From NCBI GenBank assembly GCA_961205875.1, contig OY540818.1, positions 16,714,761 to 16,778,760 on the forward strand: a stretch of DNA of 64,000 bases, written 5' to 3'. Position 1 is the first letter of the stretch. Every line of letters starts with the position of its first letter. Position numbers and translations under genes: made by a program. The DNA is from Sialis fuliginosa (lineage: Eukaryota > Arthropoda > Insecta > Megaloptera > Sialidae). This document shows, in pieces, positions 24,444 through 37,100 of this stretch. The notes beneath the pieces are model-generated. The model searched no databases, was not told the DNA's origin, and saw only the letters and a program-made list of their open reading frames with translations.

Positions 24444-25689
24444 ATTACAAATTACAATTAAAAACACAAATTTACTAAAAAATAATGTAAAATTGACTAA
24501 CATTCACACATTTTCAAACTACACAATAATTTAAAAAAATTTAAGTAATAATAATCTATTAAAATTCCTAACGTTTCACCCGTTTTACTATTTATGTTAA
24601 TAATTTTTGAATTTTTGAACGTGGACTCTAAACGTAGTAAAGTCGTAGTATTCCTATTTTATATAATTATTATAAAACAGATAAATAAAAATAATATTTT
24701 ATTATTTGTAAATTAATAAAATAAGTTAAACTATGATAATATAATATTTTTATTGCAAAATTTTGTTTATTTCATGCATATCAGAATTTAAATATTACAC
24801 AAAATACTACGAAAACAGGAAGTCATTAAGTTTGCACAATGGAGGGAAATTTAAATCATTGTAAAACAAAAAATGGCTTTTATTAATACTTTTTTACATA
24901 ATTATAGTAAATATCGAATTTACAATCTTTTCAGTAGCATAATAAAAAAATGTATTATTTTCGAGAACGTATCCTTGACGTAAAGTGGGATCAATGACGT
25001 AACTACAGCGTGGTTCAGGGTGGGGGACAGGTGTTTGAATGACCGGATCCCCTTAGCTTCGAGCCCCAGGACTAGAGATCTGTCAGCTCCCTTATGTGGG
25101 AGTCCTGACTTAAGCGATATACAATGTTTGTACTGCCTCCCCCCTCAAAAAAATTCTGTTTATTTTTTTAAGATTATCGTTGAGACATCTGACGAACTGA
25201 ATGGAAATAATAAATAAAACAATATTGCTCTTTCATTTTTTATTAGTAAGATTAATATAACATAGTATTTACACATACATGCATCTAAGGCTGTATTCGG
25301 TAAAAAAATATTAGTTACAAAACCATTAAAATATATTTCAGCTAGATTACACTCACATTATATGAAATGCTGAATTTATAAGAATAATTATATTCATTGA
25401 ATCATTTTCTGTTAACTCAAAAAAGATTAATATAATGAATTAAAAGAATATGATCCAATTATACCGGATAGCTGTTAAAGCTTGAAATATAACATTTAAT
25501 AAAATTGATAAAAATAACAAATTTAATAATATAAAACATTAATTATTTGAAATTAAAGAAAATCAGTAAGTTACTAATAGAAATATTTTTACAGATTTGA
25601 GTACTCTAAAACTGACACCCAAAAATAATGAGTAATCTTATCATTTCCAATTACATTATACCTACATATTTGTTACTGTAAATAAAACG
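24444..25689. other. PIAS upstream/intergenic region
   Basis: Very AT-rich sequence upstream of the PIAS start codon holds the presumed promoter. The patch 24985-25145 (GATCAATGACGTAACTACAG, G- and C-rich tracts) resembles a degraded hAT-like end. No gene was identified. Confidence 0.45.
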
Positions 25690-26410
25690 GCCAAGTGCGT
25701 GTTGGGCACGCACATGATAGGGTTCCCTAGTCATGCTCATTATGATTTATAAGAAAAGAGTTATTTCAAAAATTTTCATAAACTATGTTTGCTACAGTGT
25801 TCATTATAATTTTTATTGAAAGTACTAATTAAAAGCTACATACTGGAATTTTTTCAGATTTTTTGCATTAACAGTTTAGAATTTAGAGTGGGGAGAGACT
25901 CTCTGATAACGATGTTGAAAAGCAAATATATCGTGACTGAAGGGTTAAAATCAAAAGATCATATAACATTTTTTGTTGCATTTTAGGAGACCTATCTAAA
26001 GATATCCCACTTAATGGGATAAGTGAAAAAAAATTTTTGAATATACTTTTCAGTCTATGGGAAGGGGGTCCAAAAAACATATTTTTTTTAAATCTCATCA
26101 TTTCTGTTTTTGGGTCATCAATCTACGTCCGTATATCAAAAATTCATCTTAATAGGTATACAATTTATATAGACAGACGGACGGACAGAGCGTAACTATA
26201 AGTTTAACTTTTCATTACTGGTAATAAATATAACAAAATGTTTTGGGGTTTGTAAGATCGAAGTTAGAAGTTTAAAAGTTAAAATTAATTACTTTTTTTC
26301 TTAAAAATTATAATATAATAATAATCAGAACTGTTATGTGAATTTTTTTGATGCTTTTTAGGGTTCTGAAGAAACCCTATTAATCTAACTTTGTCGTCCG
26401 TCCGTCCTTT
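25690..26410. mobile_element. Dispersed insect repeat, about 0.7 kb
   Basis: The left boundary GGCCAAGTGCGTGTTGGGCA with AGGGTTCCCTAG, and the right end AGGGTTCTGAAGAAACCCT with GTCCGTCCGTCC, recall a repeat pattern seen in many insect genomes. A run GACAGACGGACGGACAG is at 26171-26187. The middle (25798-25990) is shared with 18476-18775. No ORF. The class is left open. Confidence 0.55.
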
Positions 26411-28605
26411 ACAGTCAAAGCAAAATATCTCGTAAACTATCTAGTCTCTTTCTTATTTTTTTTAAATCAAAAATGGCACCTGCAAAGGGCTTTAAAGCAA
26501 ATTAAAAAAAAATCTATACCAAGGTGTGTGGGGTGTCAAAATGTAGATTTCAATTAATAGAATATGACGCTATTTTTTATTTATTTTTTCCAACTCAAAA
26601 ATTCACCTGTAAGTGACTCTAAAGTTGTATGTACTTCGGAACCCTTGTGGCATACACCTGTATGTTTTGACCGATTTTTTTATATTTTGAAAAGTAAAAA
26701 AATGATTATAATATTATCATTAAAATATTTAAATGTTACTCACACATTTTTACTAGAGATATTTTTGGATATCAGTTTACCGACTCAACTGTGGTGCTTC
26801 TAAGCTATGTGACATAAAAGCCTCTGGTTCTTAGGGAATATTGTCTGTCTACAATATTATCAGAATTTAAAAACCACACGCACACCCACACATATACACA
26901 CTAAACATATTCAACAGTTTAATTTTCAGGGACGGTTGTTCCGCATCCAGAGGCTCGGAAACTGTTTTTGAGACAAACTTTGGACAGATGGATTAACGGA
27001 ACATTGAAAGGTTTTTTTTCTAAAAGAACGTATCCTTACACATCAAATTGGAAGATGGTCAACCAATTGAATAAAATTTAATTTAATATAATATCTTTAT
27101 AAAATATCATAAGGAGCAGTAAAATGAGCAGATTAAAACATTCTATTTGAACGTTTACTGATTATGACGTGTAAGGATTCTAAAAATGTGCATGTTCAGG
27201 ATTTTAAAAACTACATCTAGATTCTCAACATCAGACACTATAAATGCATATTTAACTTACATTTGAAATGTATATAATCTAAAACTGTAACTAGATAATA
27301 GATAAACATAATAAACTATACCAAATGTTCTTATAGATTGATATAAATCTATGACAATGAAATTAAACATCTATTAAAATATCAAAACTTATTATAAATA
27401 ATACACCACTTTTAATAACTTCTGCTTAAGTCAAGTCAAAATATAAAATAAATCTCAATACTGAATATATATAATATTAACACTAATAAACAATTTCTTG
27501 AATAAAATATGTAATTAAAATGGAATAAAATAATACAGTATGTAAATTGATATTTAAGTACATAAAGCAAGTAAAATTCATTATTAATAGAGTATGAATG
27601 AGATACTATAAAAATTATGTTAATTATTATAATTATTTTCTACATACGAAAGCAGAAGTCAAAAAGTTTTTTTTTATTGATAAATACATCGATAGTCTTA
27701 GGTCATAAGATGATAACTGCAAAAATGTGATTTCTTTAAAGAGCAATTTGAAAGTTTACAATGTACAGTAAAATGCAGAAGTGGTCGTCCAGTTTTCATT
27801 ATCACAAACTTAGTAGGCTCCTCCCATTTGATTATTATAATATTTAAATTATTACTCCATGTATCAAACAAAGACAGATAACTTGAAACTAATTTGCTAG
27901 ATAAAGAAGTACTCTACGTTTATAATAGGTACTAATATATATTTGTACGATTAAATTATTAATGTAATCTATTGAAAATTGTATATGTAAATTTTGTAGC
28001 AATAAATATTTGATATTCCCAATTTTAGTATTTAAATTATGTTAAACTTGAAATAAAATTAATTAATGAATTCTGATCTTTACAGTGGCAGACGACTTCT
28101 GAAGCCCATAGTACTCAAATGAATACAGATATCATGAATAGACCGAAAGAAACCACTCACACAATGTCAGTTATCTTGTTTATGATCTAAGATGATTGCT
28201 ATAATATATTTTATATGCATATGTACCAATAATGACTACAAAATTTCAAAATAAATGAAGTGTACATATGTAATATTATATAGTACTTATGTATATAATA
28301 TATATTTAAAAAGTAACTTATTTTTTAAATACATTTCTAATAAGAAATTAACTTGGTAATGGAATATATAATTTATAAATGCTGAATACATTACATCACA
28401 AAAAATTATATAAAATTTTATTTACAACCACGTAAAATAAACTTTGGTTATAAGAACCGTAATCATACTACTTATTTAATTAATCAATCAACAAAAGAAC
28501 ACAAAATATTGGTTTACATTTTCATAAACAGTTTTTGAATACATTTTAAAAATTATTCAACAATTATATTCATAAGAACATGTATAAATAAATAATATAA
28601 AGTAT
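26411..28605. other. Intergenic, no gene seen
   Basis: AT-rich. A segment at 27697-27770 (CTTAGGTCATAAGATGATAACTGC) shares its sequence with 9459-9500, so it is a dispersed repeat fragment. A CA-rich microsatellite-like patch lies at 26876-26905. Nothing else was supported. Confidence 0.45.
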
Positions 28606-28877
28606 TATACAGGGTGTCCCGTAAACATATCAACAAACTTTCAAGAGATAAAAAAAAAAAAATTCATGTAATAAACATTTAAAATGTTTGGGTGGCCCCT
28701 GGAGCAGAAATTATGGATTTTCGTACATTGCACCCATTACAACTTTTGATCAGTATACTTTGAACTTGTATTTCTCCAAGTTACAAAAAATTTCAACCAA
28801 AAGGCCCAAAGTGATTGTTTTAATGTCCTAAACAACTCTTGAAAGTTTGTCAGTATATTTATGGGACAACCTGTATA
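28606..28877. mobile_element. mariner-like MITE, family A
   Basis: The ends are TATACAGGGTGTCCC and GGGACAACCTGTATA. The inner block GACAAACTTTCAAGAGTTGT (reverse complement at the right side) is shared with the element at 60206-60433. TACAGGGTG-type termini with TA targets are common to Tc1/mariner MITEs. Confidence 0.7.
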
Positions 28878-30185
28878 TTAATCAGCTCTACAAAAAATAT
28901 CAGTTTTTTAATTAAACCAATTTTTATTCAATTAGTTAGATTTATGTTTTGTCCGTCATCATATAAAATAACTTTTGTTTATAAATAATCTTTAATTTCA
29001 AATTGTAATAAAATAATGATGGCATGTATAAAATGTATTCAACAACATGTACTTCTAATTAATAACAAAATTAAAAACAGTAGTACAGTTGTCTAATTAG
29101 TGATATTGTGTTACCTCCCGATTTCTTAAATTGCCAATATAAGTAAGTCTAGTTAACAATTAGTTGGAATAATAATAATATATAGAAATCAACAATTAAT
29201 ACTTGTTATTTTTCTACCAGAAGTAATTAAATTTTATTATTTTGTTTTTACAAATTTGACGTACATCTAAAACTAATTAATATCGTCATTTTTAATAAAT
29301 AAATCATAAGTAAAAACCTTAACAATTTTTATTTTGGACACAATGATTTTAAAAGCTGCCTTTTTCATTACGATATGTTATTAATACAACTGATAATTAA
29401 GTACATTAAATTAATAAGTCATTTGTTAATATTTCTATTGAAGTTTAAATCTTAAAGTGTTAGTACTATTTTTTTTACTAAAATAAGTTACAACTACATA
29501 AAATAATATATTTAGATATTATTAGTTATTTTACATTTGGCCTTAATATTATATTTTATATAAACATATTTAATTGAGTCCAATAAATTAATGGGTTATA
29601 CAATAATTAGATAGTACAGATATACCTATCGTGACCTATGTCTCAAGACTTTTGTTGCCCTACAACAATAACAATTTACGATTTTTAATTCGACCTTGTG
29701 ATATTTTTAGTATCTAAATTTATATTTATTTATGCTAAAAAATGTTTCTGTGGAAGAATTATTACGAGATGTGATTCTAAGTGAATGAAAATCTTTACTT
29801 TAATTATAAAAATACTTTAAATGACCAATTAGACATGTTTACGTTATTATGTAATATGTAAGTCTCACATATAGATTTTTGTTTATATACTTTACAAGTG
29901 GAGAAAATTGTTTGGAAAGCATTTATAAATAAGATCCTAAATAATAAATATTTTCAGTTTATCATTAGCACTTTATTCATACACTTTTCCATTATATAAG
30001 ATGCAGCCATTTTTAGCTGCATAAAGTAAAATAATATACTGTTCAAACAAAACATTGGTGTTAAATCAGTCAGACACAAGCTATCATATACAAACATGTA
30101 CAGTCTATCTAATAAGAACATAACCAGGAAAATGTTTGGAAGTCAAATTATGAATGAGCAGCTCGAAACTATTGTCTGCTACAAC
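28878..30185. other. Intergenic, no gene seen
   Basis: Very AT-rich DNA without recognisable coding potential or structured repeats. Confidence 0.45.
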
Positions 30186-31401
30186 CAGGGCCGTCTTTAC
30201 TCTATTTGAGGCCCTGGGCACATTAGGATGATGGGGCCCCTATGACCTTGACAGAGCACTATTTTGTTAGGATAGACAAATAAAAGTAGATAAGCATAAA
30301 TTAATAGATCAGTAAGCAGTGCTTCCCTTACTTTATGGGTAAATTAATACAAATCTGTGTTTTCTTCAGTTAATAAATAATTTAAAAATATTATTAGAAT
30401 ATTCATCTTTATGCGCAACTCAAACATTTTAACCAAAAATAGCATTTAATATTAATTTACACGCTCCACTATAAAACTGTAATACCTCTACGTCTCATTT
30501 TCTTGTATTTTAGTTGATATTTGTATGATGAGTTGAAGTTCACTGCAGGAAATTTCACTAAAAAATTTCGAATTTTTGATTTCGTTAAAAGTATGTTTAT
30601 TGTATAGAAAATGACGTGAAAAGTTGAATGCTTCAAACCGCAGGTCTGTATCTTAAACCGTTCTCGAGATATAGCCTCTCAAAGTTTCAATTTTTTCAAA
30701 ATTTTGAAGAAAAATGGCCATAACTTTTGAACGCGTGGTCGAAATTGATTTTAGTTGACGGATTTGGAATCAGCGTATCAAAATCTATATAATGACATGT
30801 ATAATACCTTAAAACTCGAAAAAAAAAATTTCGCGAAAAATCGAAAAAATTCAAAGGGGTATACCTTAAAAAAATGTCGATTTTTGGCAAAAATTTTTTT
30901 GTCGGATTTTAAAGTATTATACATGTCATTATATAGATTTTGACACGCTGATTCCAAATCCGTCAACTAAAATCAATTCCGACCACGCGTTCAAAAGTTA
31001 TTCCATTTTTTCTCCAAAAATTTGAAAAAACTAAAACTTTGAGAGGCTATATCTCGAGAACGGTTTGAGATACAGACCTGCGGTTTGAAACAAACAACTT
31101 TTCACGTCATTTTCTATACAATAAACATACTTTTAACGAAATCAAAAATTCTAAATTTTTTAGTGATATTTCCTGCAGTGAACTTCAACTCGTCATACAA
31201 ATATCGATTTAAATACAAGAAAATAAGACGTCGACTCATTTAGTTACTATATAAATATATAAGAATTTATTTAAAAAATTAATTTAATTTCGAAATAAAT
31301 ATGTTTTTTTCGGTAATAAATATCGGTTATCGTTTGGTGATATGGGGGCCCCTATCGATCGCGGGGCCCTGGGCACGTGCCCAGTGGGAAAGAGGGGCCT
31401 G
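30186..31401. mobile_element. 1.2-kb hAT-like element carrying nested repeats
   Basis: The left end CAGGGCCGTCTTTAC and the right end (reverse complement CAGGCCCCTCTTTCC) form imperfect TIRs. The flanks GCTACAAC (30178-30185) and CCTACAAC (31402-31409) match 7 of 8. Both termini contain a second mirrored block around GCCCTGGGCAC. Inside lie a segment shared with 56989-57164 (from AGCAGTGCTTCCCTT) and a copy of the long palindrome. There is no transposase ORF. Confidence 0.7.
30491..31230. repeat. Long palindromic repeat, copy 2 (nested)
   Basis: Arms of about 340 bp are centred near 30860 and closely match copies 1, 3 and 4. Copy 2 and copy 3 share flanking sequence on both sides (left from about 30315, right to about 31262). 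In these two, the palindrome is therefore part of a larger mobile unit. Confidence 0.9.
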
Positions 31402-32018
31402 CCTACAACGCTTTATTATTGTCCTAACTTTGTTAGAAAACACATATTTAATGATAAAACGCTTTTGAGTTTTAGTGGAAAATATACCTTGAAGATATCA
31501 GATAATAATTGACAATGGACGAGTTATCAATTTTGTATAATACATACATAGTTTAAAAGTTATCGATCTTATTATACACACTGTACATAATTATAGGTCA
31601 AAAATATGTTCCTAAATGGCAAGTACCGAAAAATAAATAAATAATAATTTAATCACATTAATATTATTTTCACAACATTTAAGCTGCCATTTTATACATA
31701 AAAATTTCTGTTATTCTATTGCACGTTTATATTAATGAGTATTGTTTATATAATTATATCAAATAACACTACATCAGCGAATAAAAAATCAATATATTTT
31801 ATAATTTATAATAGAAAGTACGAGTAATATTAAGCTAAATTTTTAATTTCTGCTACCACGTTTTTATTATGTAACACATATAAGTTTATTTAAATTATAT
31901 TTTTCATTATACCTAGCAAAAAAATTAAAATTAAATAATAGACGATTCAATAATATATATTATGTAAACACCAATGTATTGTTTTTAATTTTTAATATAT
32001 AGAAATAATATATATGTG

Positions 32019-32594
32019 TATACAGAGTGTCCAAGATAAGCTTGAAATGCATGGGGATTTCCTAAACAGTAAGAGATTAAATTAGGTTAAATTAGATGAA
32101 TTATTTGTAAGGAAGGGGTAAGTATTACTACATAAAAAAATATTAATAATTCTATGTGGTTTAGGCGGTATACTAAAAATTCTGAAAATTTGGAAATTCT
32201 TTAAAAAGTAGAGTAAAAAAACACGTTTAAATATGCTATAGCAAACTTAGTGGCCCATAAGAAAAACTAAAGTAAGGGCTTGTAGTAACTCGGAAACTAA
32301 AAGTGATATAAAAATTCTAAATACACCAATCAATTCTACACAAAAAGTGCTTTAAGAAACCGTAAACAAAAAGTACCTATCTACTTTGACAAAAAAGTTA
32401 TAGCCATTTAAAGAATTTCCAAATTTTCAGATTTTTGGGTACACCGTCTAAACCACATACAATTATTAATATATTTTTTGATGTAGTAATACTCACCCCT
32501 TCCTTACAAATAATTCATCTAATTTAACCGAATCTGTATCTCTTACAGCTTAGGAAATCCCCATGCATTTCACGCTTATCTTGGACACTCTATA
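32019..32594. mobile_element. Foldback MITE, mariner-like, about 576 bp
   Basis: Terminal repeats TATACAGAGTGTCCAAGATA and its complement at 32575-32594 are followed by mirrored GCATGGGGATTTCCTAA, CCTTCCTTACAAATAATTCA and ATGTGGTTTAG blocks. The central part (about 32230-32390) is not mirrored. There is no ORF. It ends about 125 bp from the BicD stop codon. Confidence 0.75.
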
Positions 32595-32719
32595 TATTAG
32601 AGTTTTATTAAAAAAATAAAATGATTAAAATAATTAATTTATTAAGATATCATCAATGACTACAACCTTGTTAGCATACTAATGAATGCTATTGCACACA
32701 TTACCGGTCTCGACTTCAG

Positions 32720-35700
32720 CTAGAAAAAGTCCCTTCCTGTTTGCGACCGGCCCGGTCGAGGGAAGTTACTTTTGGCCCCACGGTTGCCCACAGCCGGGCG
32801 ACGGACGTTTCGTATTTCCCGATCCATTTCCAGCTCCTCTAGCCGCTGAGTTAAACCGAGTTTCTGTTGAACAGCTAATCGCAGCAACTGATTTAGTGTC
32901 TTTTTCTCTTCTTCAGCAGCGTTCAGTTGGTGCTGCAGATCGTCCACCTGTGTCACATATTCCTCACAACGTGCCGCAAACATTGCTCGTAAACCTTGAA
33001 ATTTAAACAAGCGTTAGAAAGTTGAAGTAAATAAAAAAATGTAAATATAGTTACTTGAGAATGTAGCAGCATCTTCTTTCAATACACGCAACTCATTTCT
33101 TAGTTTCATCATCGTTTCAGATACTATTGCTTTTTCATTCTCGTATTTAGATTTAAGATTAGTGAGTGCAACTTCCGCAGTATTCTTATTAGATTTCAAA
33201 ACAGTACGTAGAGTTGCAATTTGTTCACGTTTCGTTGACAGTAATGATTTAAGTTTGATTACTTGCTCTTGAAGCTCTACAACATCTGATTCCTTGCACT
33301 CATCTTTGCCAGCTGTAAATAAAAATATTAGACATTTGCGATTAAAGTAAAAAATAATAATTAAATATAATACCTTCTGTAACGCTAGTTCTGATTCCCT
33401 TCATCTTTGTAAGCTCGATTGTTTTCTCAAACGCTGTCTTCAAATGTTTTATTTGATCCATAATTGTTCCTGCAAATTTTGTTATCTCTGCAGCATCACC
33501 TAAGCTTTCTAAATTCTTTAGTGGAATATCTGTTTTAAGTCTACTTCTTAATAATTCCATTCTATCCATTTCGCCAATTACTGGGTTTACTTCCGTAACT
33601 GAAAACAAAATTAAAGTAAATACGTGCTGACATAAAATAAAAACATTTCACTATACTTACTTGGTGTTATTCCACTGTGTTTTTCATGATCCAGTACAAC
33701 TCTATCTGGTGTTTCACCATTCACAGTACAGACATGATGATATAGCTGTGCTAATTCATCTGTAACCGCACTGAGATCATTTTGTGCAGCATCCAAAGCT
33801 AGTCCTGCATCTCCAGCCAATTCTGATAACAATCTTATATCAGTTTCCAACTCAAACTTATGCTGTTCAATATCAATTAACTTATTCTTCAAATTGGTGA
33901 TTTCTGTTCTAAGCTGTAATGTTGAATCAGAACATTGCAGTCCTTTTTCAAGTTCTTTCATTTCCAGTTGAAGTTGGTCAATTTCTTTTGCAGATTGTGA
34001 GAACCATTGATAATATTGATCAATTATTATAATTAACTTATCAATCTTAGCATTTTCTTTCATTGTGCTCTTAGCATCAATATTTTTAGATAAATATTTC
34101 AAAGAATCAACATGAGATGATAATTTTAGTATTTTGGCCATAAATGTTTTTAATTCTCTTTGAGTTCGCTCTACTTGTGATTGGCTATCTCTTAAATTAT
34201 GAGTTAACTGAACCTTTTCTGTTTCAGCAATCTCCAGTTGTTTCTCGAGTTTTTTCAATTCGTTCAAATGTATTTCAGAGAACAGATCAACTTGTTTACA
34301 ATCTGGGGAGTTCAGATCTTGATTTTTGAGATCAGCTTCTATATGTTTCAAACCAGGAATTTCATCTTCACCGTCACTACCTGCATTCTGATCATCTGTC
34401 ATACCTCTTATACTATACGCAAGATTACTTATATTGTATATAGACTCTCGATTAGCATGTTGATCCAGTTCCTTTTTCAGCGCATACTTAGCTTCACGTT
34501 CTGATTGTAATGATTCCAATGCTTCTTCCATTTGTTTTTCGGCAATCTTTTTCAAATTTGCCAGTTCTTCAACTTGCGAATTAAGTAATTCGACTTCTTC
34601 TTGTAAACGTTGAATCTCATGTTTTGCTCCTTCAAATTCAACTGTGGACGATTTTAATATCGAGATTTGTTTTTGTAAATTGATATTCTCTTCTCCTAGT
34701 TCATCATTTTCAAGCATCCATCTGCTTTCCCTATATTTTAATTCACGTAATTCTGTTTTTATCTTTTTCCTTTCCCATTCTAATTCTTCATTGTTGTTTC
34801 TTACATCTGTAGTTTCTTGTAACATTCTGTCACGTTCTGCAGTCACACGTTCTAGTTCATGGCGTAACTAAAATTATAATAATCAATTTTTTAAATATTA
34901 AAATATGACTTGAGTTAAAAATGTGAACTTGACTGTAATGAGCACAGAAATAATGAGCAAAAAGCTAGAATGATTTTAATTTATGCGTATATATTCCCTT
35001 ACAATCGTTCACTTTTATAACGAGTATAATAGTGATAATGTATAAATTTTAGTAAATATGTAAACGTACATTGTTGATACCCCAAATAGTCGGAAAAAAC
35101 CCAAAACCAAAATGAAAAGATTTATAAATAAAAATACTAATTAATATCATTTTGAATTAATTAATTATGTGAATTTTGTTTTTTAATCCTATGAAATTAT
35201 TAAGAATTAAAAAAATAGGCCGTAGATTTAACATTTGACCAAGGAAATTTTGTCAATCATCTGATATTTGTTATAAAGAAGTTTTACTGTATTAATGTCA
35301 TTAATCTTATAAAATAATAAATTTTTCAATAATAAATCTGAAATACAAGTTAGTTAACGGATTTTTCTAATTAATTACTATGTGAGTACATATGTTCAAT
35401 AATAATTAATACAAAAATAATTTTTAAAACACAACTAATTAATTAAAATAAAACATTTTTAATGAATTGATTAATTTGGCTATATTCATTTATGTATTCA
35501 GTGAATGGAAAAAAAACATTATATATGATAATAAATACACAATGTTCAATAGATAGATGGTTCAGTTAAATAAATATATATATAAATAAATAAAAATAGC
35601 TATATTTTCATTTAAAAATTTGCTAACATCTGTTTTCATTCTTTGATAAGTGATTTTTTCTTGTTTATTCTATATGTATTTATTTATTTATTATCAACTA

Positions 35701-36460
35701 ATAAAAAAAACTGCTAACTAGTGATTCAATAGGTAAATTAAATTATAATTTTACCTGCTTTGCATCTGTTTCAAGTTCTATGATTTGTGAATTCAAGGAT
35801 GTTTCACGAGCTGCGGATTCCGATAGCAAAGACTCTTCCTGCTCAATCCCAGACTTAGTTGTCACTTTATGTGTTGATTGAAATTTTGCAAGAGCCTATA
35901 TCGTAAAGAAATGTTCATATTGAAATAGTATAATGTATAAGTATTTGATTATTGTACCAACATAAAAAGTTTTATTTAAAAAATGGTAATACTGAAAAAT
36001 GTAATTAATTATGTAGTCACTTGAGAATTGTAAAATTTACATATTCATGTTACATTTTTAATCGATATGTTACATTCATGTATTAACAGATAAAATTATA
36101 CAAAAAGGTTTTTAAATTAATTAAAATCAAAATAATATTACTAATTATATTTAAAAGTATGCAAATATTGTTTGATATATTTATATTGATAGGCAAATTG
36201 GATTATATTTATTAAATAAAAGAATAAAATTTTACCTCTTGGGTATTATGCAAATCATGTTTCATATTTTCATATAAAATTTCGAGTTCTTCGCATCTCT
36301 GTTCGAGGCTTTGTTTTTCTTCAAGTAACACAAGTCCATATTTAGCAGATTGAATTTTTTCACTACTTGCTTGATCCAATTCTCTTGTTAACCGTTGTAT
36401 CTCCTCTTTTAGTTCTCTTACTAAATGAGATAAATTATTTTCTTCACTCATTTGAGCCAT
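32720..36460 (-). CDS. BicD: Bicaudal-D dynein adaptor, six exons
   Basis: BicD links dynein/dynactin to cargo such as Rab6 vesicles and, in flies, Egalitarian-mRNA complexes. Exons are 36460-36236, 35895-35755, 34867-33661, 33598-33374, 33312-33055 and 32994-32720. All phases agree, giving 776 aa, close to the usual insect length. It is almost entirely coiled coil. Residues about 12-50 match the N-terminal dynein-binding coil ([25 protein letters not shown]). In that coil the family AA-x-x-G motif reads SAKYG. The centre retains [20 protein letters not shown]. The cargo-binding C-terminal coil (about 686-760) reads [20 protein letters not shown] and [21 protein letters not shown] basic tail ends in GRDFF. 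A second in-frame ATG at codon 4 is an alternative start. Identification is firm. Confidence 0.95.
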
Positions 36461-37100
36461 CTTAAAGTTATGGTATTCGTATTATCAAAAATAAAAATAT
36501 ATCCTTTATATTTTTCGTCATTGATTTTTGCATTGTATTATTTGTGCCGGATTCATATTTAAGATTTAATTACAGTAGCACTATATTTATTATTCATGCT
36601 TTTAATTCACATATCTGACCTGTCCTGTCATTGTCCAATTTATTCTCGCTGGCACAGCTGTCATATCAATATTACCAAAATTATAAAATACACTTCACAC
36701 ATGTGAAACTATTAACACATCATAGTTATTTTTTTGTAATCAAATTAGTCAAAAAAGGCGCCAATGATCATAAATTCAAAAATTGTTAGGATGTTTCTTC
36801 TATTAAAAATGCTGTATCTATTACAACCTGTTTACGTGCTTAGTTAGAGTTTAAATTATGTGTAACATTAATAAATTACTATTCAAGTAAATGTACAAAT
36901 TGAAGTTATCCAGAATTAATTAATCCCAACAAAATTCTGTGGCAAAACGCAGCATCGTAGACTACAAAGATATAATAGTACTTTGAGTAATTTTTTCTTA
37001 TTCTAAGGATTTATTAATCGTGCTAGTACATATAACCTTAAATGTGATTAACCTAAATTATTATAAAGTTAATACCGTTAATACTATAAATACAATAAAA
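36461..37100. promoter_or_regulatory. Shared upstream region of BicD and PTCD2
   Basis: The 640 bp between the two divergent start codons must hold both 5' UTRs and promoters. It is AT-rich with no obvious TATA box. Moderately GC-richer patches lie at 36630-36665 and 36930-36965. Bidirectional control is an inference from geometry only. Confidence 0.45.

Noticed and set aside
24985..25217. 65-aa ORF and hAT-like end at 25000-25145
   Set aside because: Only a partial GACGTAACTACAG resemblance to MITE ends, no partner end and no duplication found.
30696..30966. Overlapping ORFs on both strands starting MTDLES, also at 57429-57644 and 62621-62839
   Set aside because: They are translations of the palindrome centre, so each strand gives nearly the same peptide. 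This is a symmetry artefact, not a conserved gene family.
34144..34871. Plus-strand ORFs of 61-88 aa
   Set aside because: Antisense shadows of the BicD coiled-coil exon; low-complexity hydrophobic translations.
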